Assembly: GCA_025738555.1 (NCBI GenBank)
Contig: JAOVFP010000011.1
Coordinates: forward strand, 2,294,001-2,358,000
Direction: 5' to 3'
DNA length: 64,000 nt
Source of the DNA: Cyathus striatus
Lineage: Eukaryota > Basidiomycota > Agaricomycetes > Agaricales > Nidulariaceae
The position numbers were made by a program, and so were the translations under genes. Under the pieces are notes generated by a model that did not search any database, was not told the DNA's origin, and worked only from the letters and a program-made list of their open reading frames with translations. Positions 22,680 to 35,434 of this stretch are shown here, one piece after another. How positions within the stretch are numbered: the stretch's first letter is position 1; every line of letters begins with the position of its first letter.

Positions 22680-25600
22680 CAATATTCATTTAGATTACAA
22701 GATGACACATTTTGGCTTGCATTTGGCCTTGGGAAGGGGTCAAAGCTTTGGCTTAGACTCTTTAAACTTTAGTCCCTTCTGTTTTGCACTCTTCTTTGCC
22801 TTCTTCCACTTCTGTACAGATCTCTGTTACTGCTCTTGCTATTCATCTTCTTCAGATTTGGCACATCCAGTCATGGTAAGTCAATAGTTGCAGGTGTAGG
22901 TGTGCAGAGGAAGTGGAAAGTAAGACACAAGGCTGAAAATGCGACCTATACACCATTTATAAAAGTCTGATCCATTGCAATGCTCTTTTCATGTGCTTTA
23001 GGTGTGTCATGCTGAGGCATTTTAGTGGGATCAGCTTCATGAAATGCAAAGCTGCTTATAATTAACTTAGGTACACATACTGCAAGTAAAATGAGCCCAT
23101 AATGCACTTACAATGTGAACATTGCATGTCTACATAGCCTCAACAAAATTTCACTCACCTTTGTGATCTTGAAATCTATGAAATTGTTTTATGTGCCATG
23201 CATTAACACAATAATATTTCTCTCAAATTACTATATACATATAAAGAATGCTGCTGTGAGATGAAGTTGCAAAAAGAATTATGTGTGTAGCTAGCATAGT
23301 TGAGGCAGGAGGTTGATTGGATGCCCTGTTTGTAACATGTTGTGATTCCCACTACCTTTTAAGGTAGTTGGGTATTAGGGACCTTTGGGCCACCAGATAT
23401 GGTAATTTGAGAGTCTTGGATAAGATCTCAACCTGATTGGCTGGAGCTGTTTCTGAATTCCTGTGACATGTGTGACCTGATGCTGCAACTCTCTGTCCTT
23501 ATTATGAATCTCTGATTACCAAGTTCTTCCCACTTGCAATCAACTGGTAAATATTAAATCCTGGTAATTCCACCTGCTGGCTCACACTGAGCCCCCACTC
23601 AATACCACTATTCTTGTAAACAGGAACTATTTTGACTCCTGCTTATTTATACTCATTATATCTCAATTGTATTGCTTTCACATTGCAGCTCTACTTTTTA
23701 TGGTCTTTCAATCCTTTAGACTGTCTATCCAGGAAAATTATATATCATAATTCCTCTAGTAATTTTTAATGTATCTATATAACTTTGCTACTCCATTGTA
23801 TTTATTCTGAATATTATCTATCATGTTAAGATTGCATTATTTGGCATTCATGAGCAGAAAAAAGATTCAACACTGGCTTATGATTAGTTGCTTTTATCAC
23901 ACTGATCCTTTTACATTTCCCTCAAGTGGATCAATCACATATATCAGTGTAAACAGATGCCTAACCATCATCTTCAACAATGTCCAAGACAGCTGCACCT
24001 GAGAGCACCCTCCCATGCTCACCTCTTCACAAAGACAAGAGATTCATCATACTATCTACTAACTAAATAGTGTCAACATTTAAACCAATATTTGGATAAC
24101 CCAGCCTGAATGTACCACAGACTGCTCTTAGAGCATCTACCAGGACTAATCCCACCCCTAACAAGACTGTCACCATCACTGTAATAAACCAAAATGGCAA
24201 AACAACAGCCCAAAGGAGCCCCAACCCTTTATTCTCACTCCTCTGCTCAAACAACTTCTGTGATGCTAGTCCTAGAGGCATGAAGAGGATTAAATCACAA
24301 GTTGAAGGTTCTTCTGAAGCTTTAGGTCCTTTGGCAAAGAGAGCTCTAGTTGGTGGAGGGAAGAAAGAGTGAGTGATTTTGGTTCTGACTTACTATCTAA
24401 TGTGACTATGATCAGACATGTTCAACCTTCAAGCTCTAAGGTGGCAGACAAGTTAGTGCAATATAATGTCGAAATGATCATGCACCATTCTCAATAGGTT
24501 AGTCAATATCTGTATCATATATCACAGAACAAGCATGACAGTGATTGCACTGTACAACCAGGTACTTCCATTCTTTCAACCATATATTCAGTATTGTGAT
24601 ATATTCTATATTGTTTGAGATCCAATCTGTCTATCTCACAGCTCCTGGATTTCTCCCTCTGTGACTCTGTCCTGTCCAAGGCTGCAGGTAATTGTATGTA
24701 GTGGCTTCTTAATACCTCATCCTCCCCTGTTTCAACAAGCTACAATTCACATGATATAAGACATATCCACCACATGCAATGTTAACACTCTAGGAACTTA
24801 ATACATCTTCTCAGTTGTATTCATCACTACCTTCTACATGTGAGTCAAAAGGCAACTTATTGATGCAGAGAGCTAATTATTGTTTCAAGGCCACAGACAC
24901 TGTGTAAGCATAACTTAATGTATATGACAGGCTGGTGGTATCAATGTGGTATGTGCACTTGTAGAAGATTCGTAAATGAAGACTAATTTAGCATTCAATC
25001 ACACATAAGTTGATGATCAATCTTTAACAGGACTATGCATTATGTTTCAAGCCTTACTATTTCCTCTCAATAATCTACAATACAGAACACATTTAATCTC
25101 CATCTCATTGACTATTCCCTGTTACACAGCTTCCTTATTCTAAATCTCTATAAAACCTATGTATCTACTTCTGCCCAACTCAGTTAAATTTTACCCTCTT
25201 AGAGTTGTGTTTTGGGTCTCAGTTTTTTTCTTCAGGTTATTACTAGCACTCTCATCTTGCATTCCACCATCTCGCTTTCGGAATTTCATCAAGTCTCCTT
25301 GTTCAAACTTCATTTCAAACTTTTCTCTTTTACTGCCTTCTTACCTTTATCATCTCATTACTGGTCACACCTTTGAACACCCTAGGACTCCTCAGTCAAA
25401 TGGATGTTCAACAACTCTCATAGTTATTCTTTGTTTAGATCCCAAGGTGATCCTTACCCTTACACTGAGCTCAGATGGATTAACAAGTGTGAATTGCTTC
25501 AATTTTTTAATCTGAAGGTTCATACTCCATCTCAACATCAGGGTAAGCCTAACATCATCAATTATCATTCTCTTACTAGTTTTCATGCACCCACTTTCCA

Positions 25601-26880
25601 TGCAAGAGTTCAATTAGAGTCCACAAAATTTCTGTATCTTCTTGAACCAGATCATGAGCCATGATTAGAGAACCTCAACCTTCATAAGCCCTTGAAGATG
25701 AGAGCCCATTCATGTTCCAGCTCTGTGGTGGATGATGTCATTATAGAAGTTGCCTGGTTTCAGGTGTGGGACTGACATCCTACTTTCAGAGGTGTTGGTT
25801 GTGATGGGATGGTTGTTGGTTTGGCAGATGATCATGTTAACAGAATTTTTACATTTCCTATTGTGTTGTAGCTGAGTGACATTATAGCTTCAGCATATTT
25901 TACCCAACTTGGAGTCAAATATATTTATCAGATTATTGTCTCTAATCTGTTCTTTGCATTCTCTCATCTCATATTTTTTTGATCCTTAGTATTACACCAG
26001 CAAATCGAACTCTGGAGAACTGAAATACTCCCCAAAGAAAAACACCATTGTTTCTTCTGGAAGACCCTGAAGAAAATGAAATCAGGCCCTATTTGTGTTC
26101 AATGGGAAGAAAAGTAATATATATTGTGAAACCTCCAGACCTTTGATACACTTTCAAGCAATAACACTGTTCAATGAACTACAGAAAACTTATATGTTGA
26201 ACTCCATTCAAGATTACACCCAGGATAATAGATTTAATCCACACATCTTCATTTTGAATGTACAAACAGCCAGTTTAATTTTTTGGTAGTGGGCATTGCT
26301 GCTTGTTGGCCCTATTCCTTTATTATGTAACAACTAAGGGTGGATGACTGTAGGGGAATTTTTAGTGATTGAGTAACAAGTAACATGTTAACATGTGGAT
26401 ACTGTGGACACTCTACCCTATCACTGCAATGAGCACTGAGCTCTTCAAATTCTCACCACTCAATTACTGGTGTATCACATAAAGTGATGTGACTAGCCCA
26501 GATACAGTAATGATACTGTACACTATTTGTATGATATATAGTCCTCAGTCGCAAGCTGATTGTCCCCAGTAAACACTACAATAGAAAATGTCATGGAATA
26601 TATAGTAATTATTCTGAAGGCATTGGCTATATTTGAGAGTTATTGTAAAATGAAACCATATTACCTGCTTGTCAACTAGAATAGTCTACTACTAGCGCAT
26701 GAGTAAATGATAAAAATATTCATATGAACACCAGCTGACTTCACATTATAGAGCATGCATTCTTCCTGCACCACAAAATGTGGTTTTTGTGTGTTTTCAT
26801 TTCTGCAGCACCTCACTATATCCTCATGGTCAATTACCAATATTTCCCTCATTCATTACTGCTTACATATACAGTAGACA
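22680..26880. other. AT-rich stretch without recognisable gene
   Basis: Short ORFs here (for example 25159-25515 and 25404-25664) show no known motif and overlap each other in frame-shifted form. Around 23330 a sequence starting TGTAACATGTTGTG looks like the edge of an LTR, and 23410-23472 is repeated in reverse at 19540-19605, but I could not define a complete element. Composition is clearly lower in GC than the flanking GMC and VPS10 regions. Old, diverged transposon sequence is the likeliest content. Confidence 0.4.
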
Positions 26881-26887
26881 TTGTCAT

Positions 26888-29290
26888 AATGAATAAGGTT
26901 GGTTGTGGCAGTTTTGTCAATGACCAGGTCAGACCCTGTCAGTCAAAAGGGTCTAAGTCAGTGATTGACAGTCAACCAGTCAACCACTGATGGTCAATGG
27001 AAAATGCCAGACAATATTACTAAGCTACAGTGTCCAGGAACCATATGCATTTGCTTTTTAATTCATGTCAACTGTCAATGTTTCAACACTTGATGCTGAT
27101 GCTTGGTGCTCATTTTACATAAGTGAACCAATTATGAATGTATAGATGCTTTGGATACTTGCTTCAAATGTAAGTACTTTGAGTTGTATTTAGTTAATAG
27201 TGAGATTAAAAACAGGACAAGAATATAGTGATAGTAATATAAAGTTCAATTAACTTACATTTATAAGATGAAAGTGTGACAAGTGATCAGCTTGTGTACT
27301 ACTTGAAGAACATTGTAACAACAGTATGCACAGCTGGGATTGAAGGTTACCTCTAAGCTAGGGCTTAAATGTAGGATCTTGCTGAATGGTAAGTGAGCTA
27401 TATTTATAGATTTCTGACTGTGAGGAACACACAATTTACATAGCTTATTCCTCACAAAGAGAGGATAAATAATTCATGTTGGTAATTTATTGGTCAAAAC
27501 ATATCATCCAAGTTCGTGAATATATATGTGGCCATTATCCACATGTTTAAAACAAAATGTATGTGTTCACAGAGGAAAAAAAGGACAGACATTATCACTT
27601 TTGATATTGACATGTATATTGCATGTATACAGCCCAATATTTTTGATATATAAACATCTTTCTTGGACATTTTTTCAGCCCTTTTAATCTGAAGCTCAAA
27701 TTCCAGCTTTTGTGGCTGTTAAAAGGACATACAACATCACATGTGAACGAGGATGGCCATCACTTTGGAAAAGGAACTTGCAAATCATGTCATTTATGAG
27801 TATACAGCTGAATATGTTGACCTTGATTATAAGTTTACACTACATATTTCACTGTGTTGCTGTATTTAATAAATTTTTAGAATAATTTCGCACTGGCTAC
27901 AGGGACAAATTGTACATGAATGGCTCTATGATGTTGGGATTGAAAATCTATCTCGCTGCATTCCTGGCAGGGAAAAAATTCCCCTCCCAAGTAGTTCCTG
28001 ACACATTGATATTTACTCGATGCCAGAAAGGCATGGTGATAAAGACCATCTCAAAAAGACAGGAGACAGCTGTTATATATGATTTAATTGATGAATATGA
28101 CAGGCCAATCTTCTTTTTTTTCAGGACACCTGAAAATGTTAAGGTGTGCCAGAATATCTATGTTGGAATTGGACAGCTCAATTTCAGTGCTTGAGCTGAC
28201 TGGTTAATATTTAAGGAGATGGTGAACTATTGCATTCAACAATATGCCTCAGAATTTGGACTGAGTCCAAATTCCTAATATCATTAGTATTTAGTTAATA
28301 CACTACCAGCTCACTGCTCACTGAAATGTTTGGTATTGCATATATATTTTTGAGCAGCTTTATTTTCTCATTTTTATTGTAAAGTATATCAAAAAGATGC
28401 ACAAAATAAGTACAGCAGAACTATTAATAGGACAGTATAAATATAGCTCACTTACCTTCAGAAGGTCCTGAGTTTGATCCCCACCTTAGCCTAGCTTCCA
28501 ATACCTGCATGTACTTCCCCATACATCCTGCTCCCACTCTATACATAAGTTGTACCTAGCCTATCGCTTGCATACAACATCATCTCATCTCATCCCTCTT
28601 AGTCTGGCACTATCACTCAATGGATTAGAAAGTAAGCAGTTCTCTCTTATTTGTTGATAGAGTAGAATAACCTGTATATAAAAAGAGACAGTGTATCTAC
28701 TTCAAGTTTTAATCCTAGAAGACTGTAGGTATAATCATTATATACTTCCTTGCTCATGTCAACTTCTATTAGAACATAGCAATTGATGGACACTGTCACT
28801 CCACATATGTCCTAGTACACAAATAGATCATCTGCATCTTATCAACATAAGTTATTTTAACTCAATACTCCTAACATGTCCTTTTTTAATCGCATAGTTG
28901 CGATGCTAACTTCAAGCCAAAGTACTTACATTTGTTGAAGTACTGATACTCTTAATCGGTTCACTTATGTAAAGTAAGCATTGAGTGTTGGCATCAGGTG
29001 TTGATGCTAATGCATTGACAGTTGACATGAATTAAAAAATGAATGCATGCAGTTCCCAAACACTGTACTAAGCACCAAACCTGAGTGTTAATTGTGACAT
29101 CTCTCAGTGCTCTAATTCCTGGGTCATGAAAGGGGTGGGAACAATTTTGATTATAGACCTGTAGAGACCCCATCAATATGTTTGACTGACCTGTCTATAT
29201 GTCAGATGGTGTATAACATAATCAGACTGCATTGACCCCCATTGAATGACCTCTCCAACACTGGGTTGTGGGATTTCCTTATTCATTACA
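26888..29290. mobile_element. Putative DNA transposon with long diverged inverted repeats
   Basis: About 270 bp at 26930-27200 reappear in reverse orientation at about 28920-29200. Shared blocks include TTAATTCATGTCAACTGTCA, TTTACATAAGTGAACC and CAAATGTAAGTACTTTG. Further out both sides share TAATGAATAAGG (left about 26888, right about 29278 on the reverse strand). The 1.7-kb core has only short ORFs; 27720-27790 reads KRTYNITCERGW..LW, faintly like the ERxW segment of DDE integrases, which is not enough for a call. A 25-bp palindrome lies just outside the right repeat (29314-29338). No target duplication was identified. Confidence 0.5.
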
Positions 29291-30932
29291 AGCATTCATC
29301 ACTACTACAAGCTGTCACACAATGTGACATTGTGTGACCTCTCCCAATTGTGTGACACCCTGGTGATTACTTTGCATTGACTTTTCTGGGACTTTGCTAT
29401 GACTAATACAGCTATTGCAATAGTAATATGCTTCTACTCCTGCATGATGTACCAACATTATGAGTACCTTTCCAACACCAAGAAAGATGATAGCTATCAC
29501 TGGCTGGAAGAAAATAAGACATTCATTGTGAGTGGGCTGTGTAGTTTTTTCAATATTTTCTACAACTTACACTTGTGTATGGCAAGGTAAAAATACAAGG
29601 TATGTTCATGATTTAGTGATTGAATATGGAATGAGTATATAATAGAGCAAACAGAAATGCAGGAACTTATACATACTGTAATATACATAATAAATGAGCA
29701 ATGTGGAAATTAGTTGAAATATCTATATAAAAAATGTTTATAGCCCTGGATTGCTTTAGAAATATAAAATGTGCCAACTGGTAACACAGGCTGATCAGGT
29801 AGCACTGAAATTCCACTTGAATAATGATTTTTCTTGATTATTCTTCCACCTCATAATGCATAACTCATTAAAAACTCCATGCATTATTCACCATGAAAAT
29901 TGATGAATAAAACACTGCATACCAAGTTGGTTTTCACAAATTAGTATTCATTATGAAAATTTATTCATTATTACGTTATTCATTATGACCATCTCTACTG
30001 TATCTGTCGTACCTACAGTCTGGGAAATCCAGCTTCGTATTCCCCCTCACTTCACCTTGAATGCGAGCTCACCAGGATCTGGAGGTCGGACGGATGTGCT
30101 GGCCACTCGCACAATTTTATACCATAGCATTTTTAAATCTTACCATGCACATTGTTTAAATAACATACTGGCAAGGCTGTCTACTAACTTAATAAGATTT
30201 TCTTCCTGGTTTCTATGGAAGCAATTAGTTCCTCAGTGACTCGCAAGTAATAATAATAATGGCTAACTCAAAGCTTAATTACATAGCTTCTAAATAAAAA
30301 TGAAGAATAAGTAAGCATTACGATGTAGAAGTATATTGCACAATACCGGACTGTAATATGTGGCGAATGTGTTGTGACGGATGTGTTGTATCAACAGATT
30401 CTGATGGGTCCATCCGGAGTCCACGATGTCAGCTCGCTTACAGTTCGTCCCAGCGGACTTCAACGAACTAAGGCAAAAATGGACTGGACCAATCTGAGTC
30501 CGCGGTCAGTTCAGTCTGTGTAGCAACACTATCGCGAGCACTTTACTACACTTTGGCGTTGCTGTGACGTTGCCGTGCCAGAATTGATGTTGCCTCACTG
30601 GCAACGTCAAATTACAGGGCAACGTCAAATTCTAGTAGCCCGTTTTATATGACACTATCTTATTAATTAATCTGCCATAATTATACTTTATAAGTTTCTG
30701 ATGGGGGAGCAACCTGCTGTATTGTAACTTGGTTATACCACCACGCTCAGATGAGCAGAGAGCGATTATAATAGACGTTAATGATAGTTTTTCTACTTGT
30801 TTCACACATTATATCCATCTACAACTGAATATAACAGGTTGGAATATGTTATAGTATCAAAAAAATGCAATTAATAACCCGCCCAGCTGCCACCAACTGC
30901 GACTGGCCACAAATATAGCCATAACTTCTAGG

Positions 30933-31400
30933 TTACATGATGGCACTAAAAATAAGAAGAATTAAAGCTATTGATAGGCATCTGATTTTTGGTAACGCGT
31001 TAATAGAAAGTTGTCCATCAGAGGAAGTTGTGGTTGTAACTGGGGATGCAACTGGGCTTCTAGAAAGAGGTGAAGTTGAGCTCGCAACATAGGTTGAAGT
31101 TAATATCGTAGTTGGGGTAAGGGTAGATGTAAAAATGCCATCTGTGAGTGCGGTCTCGTAACCTATACCACCCTCCAAGGGTCCTGATTCAAACTGTAAA
31201 TATTATACTTGGGGTTGGCACTTGAGACATACCAAATATTAAGGAAACTGTTGAACTAATTGATGTCGTATAGAATTGAGAAGAGGTGACAGATGTTTGC
31301 ATAGTTCCAGTTTCGAGAAGTGAACCATTCATGCTATCTGATGACTCTTTACTAAGACTCACAGGCTAAGTCGCTGGCAACACTTTCTGTTATTAATATC
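30933..31400 (-). pseudogene. Ser/Thr-rich cell-surface (GPI-like) protein relic
   Basis: The minus-strand frame ending at 30933 encodes TSTLTPTTILTSTYVASSTS...PVTTTTSSDGQLSINALP followed by a hydrophobic tail CLSIALILLIFSAIM. That is the layout of a GPI-anchored or tail-anchored wall glycoprotein C-terminus. Upstream, 31260-31400 reads LSKESSDSMNGSLLETGTMQTSVTSSQFYTTSISS, also rich in Ser and Thr, across a candidate intron (GTATGT ... ACAG). The phases of those two pieces do not agree, so the join is broken or different from what I propose. No N-terminal signal or domain was found. The upstream part is duplicated at 19605-19800. Confidence 0.4.
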
Positions 31401-32040
31401 GGACTTACAGCAACATAATAGTGGTGTGGCACAACTTAGTGCTAGCCTGGGGATTCAGTGGGGACAGATTGCGAGAATAACATTTCTCGTGCCACAGTCA
31501 ATATATTTAAGGAAACATTAAATCAAGCTAGGGAATAGAAGACAGTGATGTAAGGAGCGTGTATATGAACTGGGTAACGGTCAATATAATGTGCTCACAG
31601 CTGGGACCTGTATATACCCTCACGACGAATGAAAATACACAATAGCAATGTAGGAAGTAAAGCTGGAACTGTCACTCATATAATTGATGTTTACAGAACA
31701 TGATACTATATAGTGACCAACGCGATTGTTATAACAGGCAGCTACATCAATCACTAGATTTCTGTCACCTGATATTGAAATATAGCAATGATATCTTGAT
31801 GTAAATCACCGGCTTGAAGGCTTCCCTCACACTTATAGTATAGGCCTGTTGAACTCAACGAATCAAAAGGCTTATCCTCGCTTTAAGCCAGGACAGCACA
31901 GCCGTATTGTTTATGTGCACATGCATACAACAAGATGCCTACAATAGTGATATCATATGTAATGGTGACCAATGCAATTGTTGTTGCAGGCAGCTACATC
32001 AATCACTGGATTTCTGTCACCTGATATTGAAACATAGCAA
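31190..32040. repeat. Segmental repeat, copy 2 (paralogous to 19605-20720)
   Basis: This copy tracks 19605-20720 but lacks the 284-bp LINE, giving the empty site CATGATACTATATAGTGACC at about 31694. It also carries the internal duplication of the AGTGACCAACGCGATTG block (31714) with a diverged second copy near 31965. The two copies differ by scattered substitutions and small gaps. Confidence 0.8.
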
Positions 32041-32217
32041 TGATACTTATCATATGAACCAACATTGAATTGGTTTCGACCAGATACTATGAAACTCCAA
32101 GTGCATGGGAAAGTATATACCGCTCCGAATGGGAAAATCATGACTCTCCGATTGATTAAAACATCACCGTGCTTGGTCGTGAATGAGACTGACAAGTAGC
32201 TCTCAAGTGGAAGCACG

Positions 32218-32468
32218 TAGAGGAGGCGTGTGCCTGGGATGAGGCCAGTGCATTCTGCATTGTAGACAGTGTAGCGTGTTGCCGAGCCAAGACAGTGGTG
32301 AATCCCTTTGTACAATTGCCCATTGCGGTAAAGAACAGCGAAGGAATCTATACTATCATTAAGGCCGGAGCCATCAGTGTAAATAACGATATTAGAGGAG
32401 TCAGAAATGTCATTACTAATTGCTTTGAGAGCATTACTATCTACAAGAGTGGTGAAAGGGGAGCCCAA
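32218..32468 (-). pseudogene. LINE RNaseH domain fragment
   Basis: The minus-strand frame from 32468 encodes NIVIYTDGSGLNDSIDSFAVLYRNGQLYKG...YTVYNAECTGLIPGTRLL. The YTDGSG start with its catalytic Asp and the Glu in YNAEC are typical of the RNaseH domain near the end of fungal non-LTR retrotransposon ORF2. Similarity stops abruptly after TRLL, and what follows in the same frame (YVLPLESYLSVSFTTKHG) does not look like RNaseH, so the domain is cut. No RT domain lies upstream. It is an isolated dead fragment. Confidence 0.7.
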
Positions 32469-32559
32469 TGATGATGTCGGTGGGCAGGTGTGATGGTTTC
32501 AGTTAATGCAGGCTTTATAGGGTAGTGGTGGAAGAAGAGGTAATTGCTACTGTTTGCTT

Positions 32560-33790
32560 TTCGGTGTACATCGTCACGGGCACGAAAAATTAAACTGACG
32601 ATACATGGGTTCATGTACGCCTATGGGGGTTTGAACCCCTACTTGATTTTGCATGGAAGCTATCAAGATGTGGTATCCACTTTACCAATGGCGTCGCTGA
32701 TTTGATATTTAACAAACCAATGATATCTAGCTAGAATAAGTTGTGATTTCTCTTAAAATAGCTGTCCTGACACAAGTTGACTGGAATAGTAAACAGTGAA
32801 ACGTTCGACGCACTATCGCTCGCTTCAAGTTATCAGTGTACATTATTATGGGTATGGAATAAAAATATATCGAGACACACCAGTACGAGTATACTTGTGG
32901 GGATTTGAACCCCTGCTTGATTTCGTGCACGAAGGCTATCAAGGTGTGGTATCTGCTTTACCAACGGCGCCGCTGATTTGGTTTATAATAAAGCAAAGAT
33001 ATCTAGCAAAATAAGCTATAATTTATCTTGAAAAAAGCCCAAAAAAAATTTGTCCTAGCGCAAGTTGACTAGAATAGTAGATATTGGGACGTTCGACGCA
33101 TTGTTGCTTGCTTCGCAGTATACATTATCACGGGCACGGAATAAAAAATAAGTTGCGAAAAGACCATTCGAATACAGCTGTGGGGATTTGAACCCCTACT
33201 TGATTTCGGCAGAAGGCTATCGAAGTGTGGTATCTGCTTTACCAATGGCGCTGCTGATTTTGTCTATACTAAAGCATTGATATATTGATATCCAGTAAGG
33301 GAGAGTCACAACTTTACACATTTTTTCCTTAGCCTGGTACTTAATGGAACAGTAGATAGTGGAACATTTGATCCACTACCGCGCTTACTTCTCGGTGTAC
33401 GCTGTATATTACGGGCACGAAAAATAAATTCGAATATTGACATGGTATGTATGCCTGGGGGGAATTGAACCCCTACTTGATACTCCGATCGTGAAGCTAT
33501 CCGAAGTGTGATACTGGTTTATCAACGGCGTCGTTGATTTCTATAATAAAGCGCACTAGTTAAGTATCTACCAACAATACGATTTGATCAGCTTTCCCGA
33601 AGAATTGAGCCCCTGATTGATCTTGTGTATAAATGTGTAGTATCTGCTTTACCAACTGCACCGTTGATTTGGTTTATAATAAACCGTAGACTCCTGCCGC
33701 TAGCAAGCTTAATGAAGCCAATCTTTTATTTTGTATAGAAGCCTGAAGGCAAGTGTTATAACTATTAATGACTTCATCGGTAGTGTATTA
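32560..33790 (-). repeat. Tandem array of degenerate tRNA-like units (array 2)
   Basis: Five units on the minus strand have B-box regions near 32633, 32910, 33191, 33462 and 33606. A degraded tRNA-Gly relic follows at about 33690-33785. Unit structure and order copy array 1, including the decayed last units (33560-33790 matches 14590-14870), so the whole block was duplicated. Intact-looking units at about 32900-32975 and 33182-33255 retain both A- and B-box motifs and the upstream TTATAAAC. Confidence 0.75.
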
Positions 33791-33886
33791 TTTAGAATTC
33801 CATGTGGCGTAGTGCTTTTATTATTTAAAATAACTATATAGGCACTGCTGTTTGCTATGAAAAAAGTCACTCAATAGAGGGATAAG

Positions 33887-33988
33887 TACGCCGAAGGGGA
33901 GTCGAACCCCTGCCGCTTGCTAGCATAATGTTGCTACCAATACCTTATATATGGAAGGCAAGCATGATAACCGCTTCACCATCGGCGT
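33887..33988 (-). tRNA. tRNA-Gly(TCC) with an intron (second copy)
   Basis: Same structure as 15007-15108: perfect acceptor ACGCCGA/TCGGCGT, anticodon stem CTTGC/GCAAG, anticodon TCC, perfect T arm AGGGGTTCGACTCCCCT. The differences from the first copy lie in the intron, which supports constraint on the mature tRNA or recent duplication followed by drift. It is followed on the plus strand by the same flank leading into VPS10 exon 1. Confidence 0.85.
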
Positions 33989-34140
33989 GTACAAAAGATA
34001 TGATAAGACCGTGAGAAGACACGTCTAGTGAGTGGCAGTGCAGTGACCCGCTCGCAGCTCTCCTTACCAACGCACAACAAATCATCCATATCACAAACTG
34101 CGCACAGCACGCACGCAGTGTTTCTTTCTCTCCAACCACC

Positions 34141-34538
34141 ATGATCCTCCGTCGCCCTCCATGGGCCACAGGCTCATCCTCATCCTCATTCCTCTCTGGC
34201 TTTCTCTCGTTCTCTGTTCTATGTATCTACCTAGGCTTATCGGGAGGAGTGGGAGCGGTAGACCCAAGACACAGTTTGACCTCATTCAAGAATCTGCCTG
34301 CTAATTTATTTTTCTTCGATGATACTGAGGTACGCCTCTCCCTTCCTTTCCTTCCTTTCCCTTTAAGCAAAAATGGAAACTAATACGATACAATTGGAAA
34401 TAGTCAGCTATCTACCACGACTCGATAGAAGGCATCGTATACGTGTCCCAGAATGAGGGGCAGAGCTGGGATAAGGCGGATGATATTCCAAAGGGGAAGG
34501 CTATGATGGTCATTGAGCATCCTTTTGATAACCGTTAT
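34141..34538 (+). CDS. VPS10 sortilin-like receptor, exons 1-2 (copy 2; gene split by a transposon stack)
   Basis: Exon 1 (34141-34329, 63 codons) encodes a hydrophobic signal segment and FKNLPANLFFFDDTE. Exon 2 (34404-34538, 45 codons) encodes SAIYHDSIEGIVYVSQNEGQ...DIPKGKAMMVIEHPFDNRY and ends in phase 0 before GTGAGT. The next expected VPS10 residues, [20 protein letters not shown], are encoded in phase 0 by an exon at 48884-49084, 14.3 kb away. The intervening DNA is nested transposons. VPS10 receptors sort soluble vacuolar enzymes at the trans-Golgi. I infer that this copy was one gene before the insertions. It is now unlikely to be functional, because its 3' end is also lost at 49312. 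Confidence 0.8.
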
Positions 34539-34599
34539 GTGAGTTTTTCGTATTTCTGCTTTGGGTTGGGTTGGGCGTGGGGGAGGGGACTATGCTGTT

Positions 34600-35434
34600 T
34601 CTGGTCTGGTTTGTGCGGAGCCAGGGTTGGGGGTTTGCTTGCCTCTGGGCAAGGGTACTGGGAGGGGTGCTGTTGGATTTGTATACCCTGCTCATGCACC
34701 TCGAGTGCTGAGCGGCGTGCTGGTTAGAGCTGCTTCGCTGGCTGGACAGCGATGCGGGCGCCTATCGCCGGCACGGCCAGTATCAGCGCACGGACAGCCT
34801 ATTCTTGGTGTATCATGCCACGCATACTACGAGGGCAATCTCATAGTTGCAGACTACAGTATTGCAGTTGTCTATTCTACGGCTGGGGGAGGGAGGGAGG
34901 ATGGTACTTGCTGTGCCGTTGTCCATGTTGTGTCAGCTACGACATATGGCAGGTCCTGCCAGTGCCATACAAACTACATCTCGCTGTCCTAGGCTCATGC
35001 ACCCTCTCTTTATCTTCTCCTTCTCCCCTCTCCCTCTCTTCTCTCCTGCTCCTCTCTCCCTCTCGCTCCCCTTTGAAGAGGTGATGAGTCGGTTGGGTGT
35101 ACCTAAACAAAGAATAAATATTCGAGTCGATCGAGACGTCCGTCCGATCTGGGGTGTTCTAAGGTGAGGGAAAATTGATTAGATTCTGTAGTGTAACTAC
35201 AGGGATTTATATACCAGAAAAACCAATAAATCTAAAATAAGTAAGACTGTGTACATTGGGAGAAGGAATTGAGATTATTATAAAGAACATAGCTTGAAAC
35301 ATAAAGATTGAATGGAAAAACTTGAGTACAAAGGTCTAATGAGTTGAGTTTGTGAGGAGACAAGTTTTCCAAACATCAGGGTCTGGATTGTCAGTGCTGA
35401 TGTCAAGCTATTTTGAGACTAGGAGTGTTGCAGG
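34600..35434. other. Sequence between VPS10 intron start and the hAT element
   Basis: Intron sequence shared with copy 1 (15656-15705) ends near 34598. Beyond it I see no recognised gene. A C/T-rich tract lies at 34990-35070, and the frame at 35070-35165 (EEVMSRLGVPKQRINIRVDRDVRPIWGV) is open but unrecognised. Confidence 0.4.

Noticed and set aside
24063..24281. Hydrophobic 72-aa minus-strand ORF as a membrane protein
   Set aside because: One hydrophobic stretch in an AT-rich region with no related sequence, introns or neighbours to support it.
23330..25130. An LTR element starting TGTAACATG
   Set aside because: No matching right end or 5-bp duplication could be found; only a short part is repeated at 19540-19605.
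27720..28195. Possible DDE integrase fragment (NITCERGW...) and the 94-aa ORF after it
   Set aside because: Only one short resemblance and no DDE triad or further motif; too weak to name.
28440..28700. Possible plus-strand tRNA-derived SINE (TAGCTCA ... GAGTTTGATCCCC)
   Set aside because: The A-to-B box spacing is short, and no tail or target duplication is visible.
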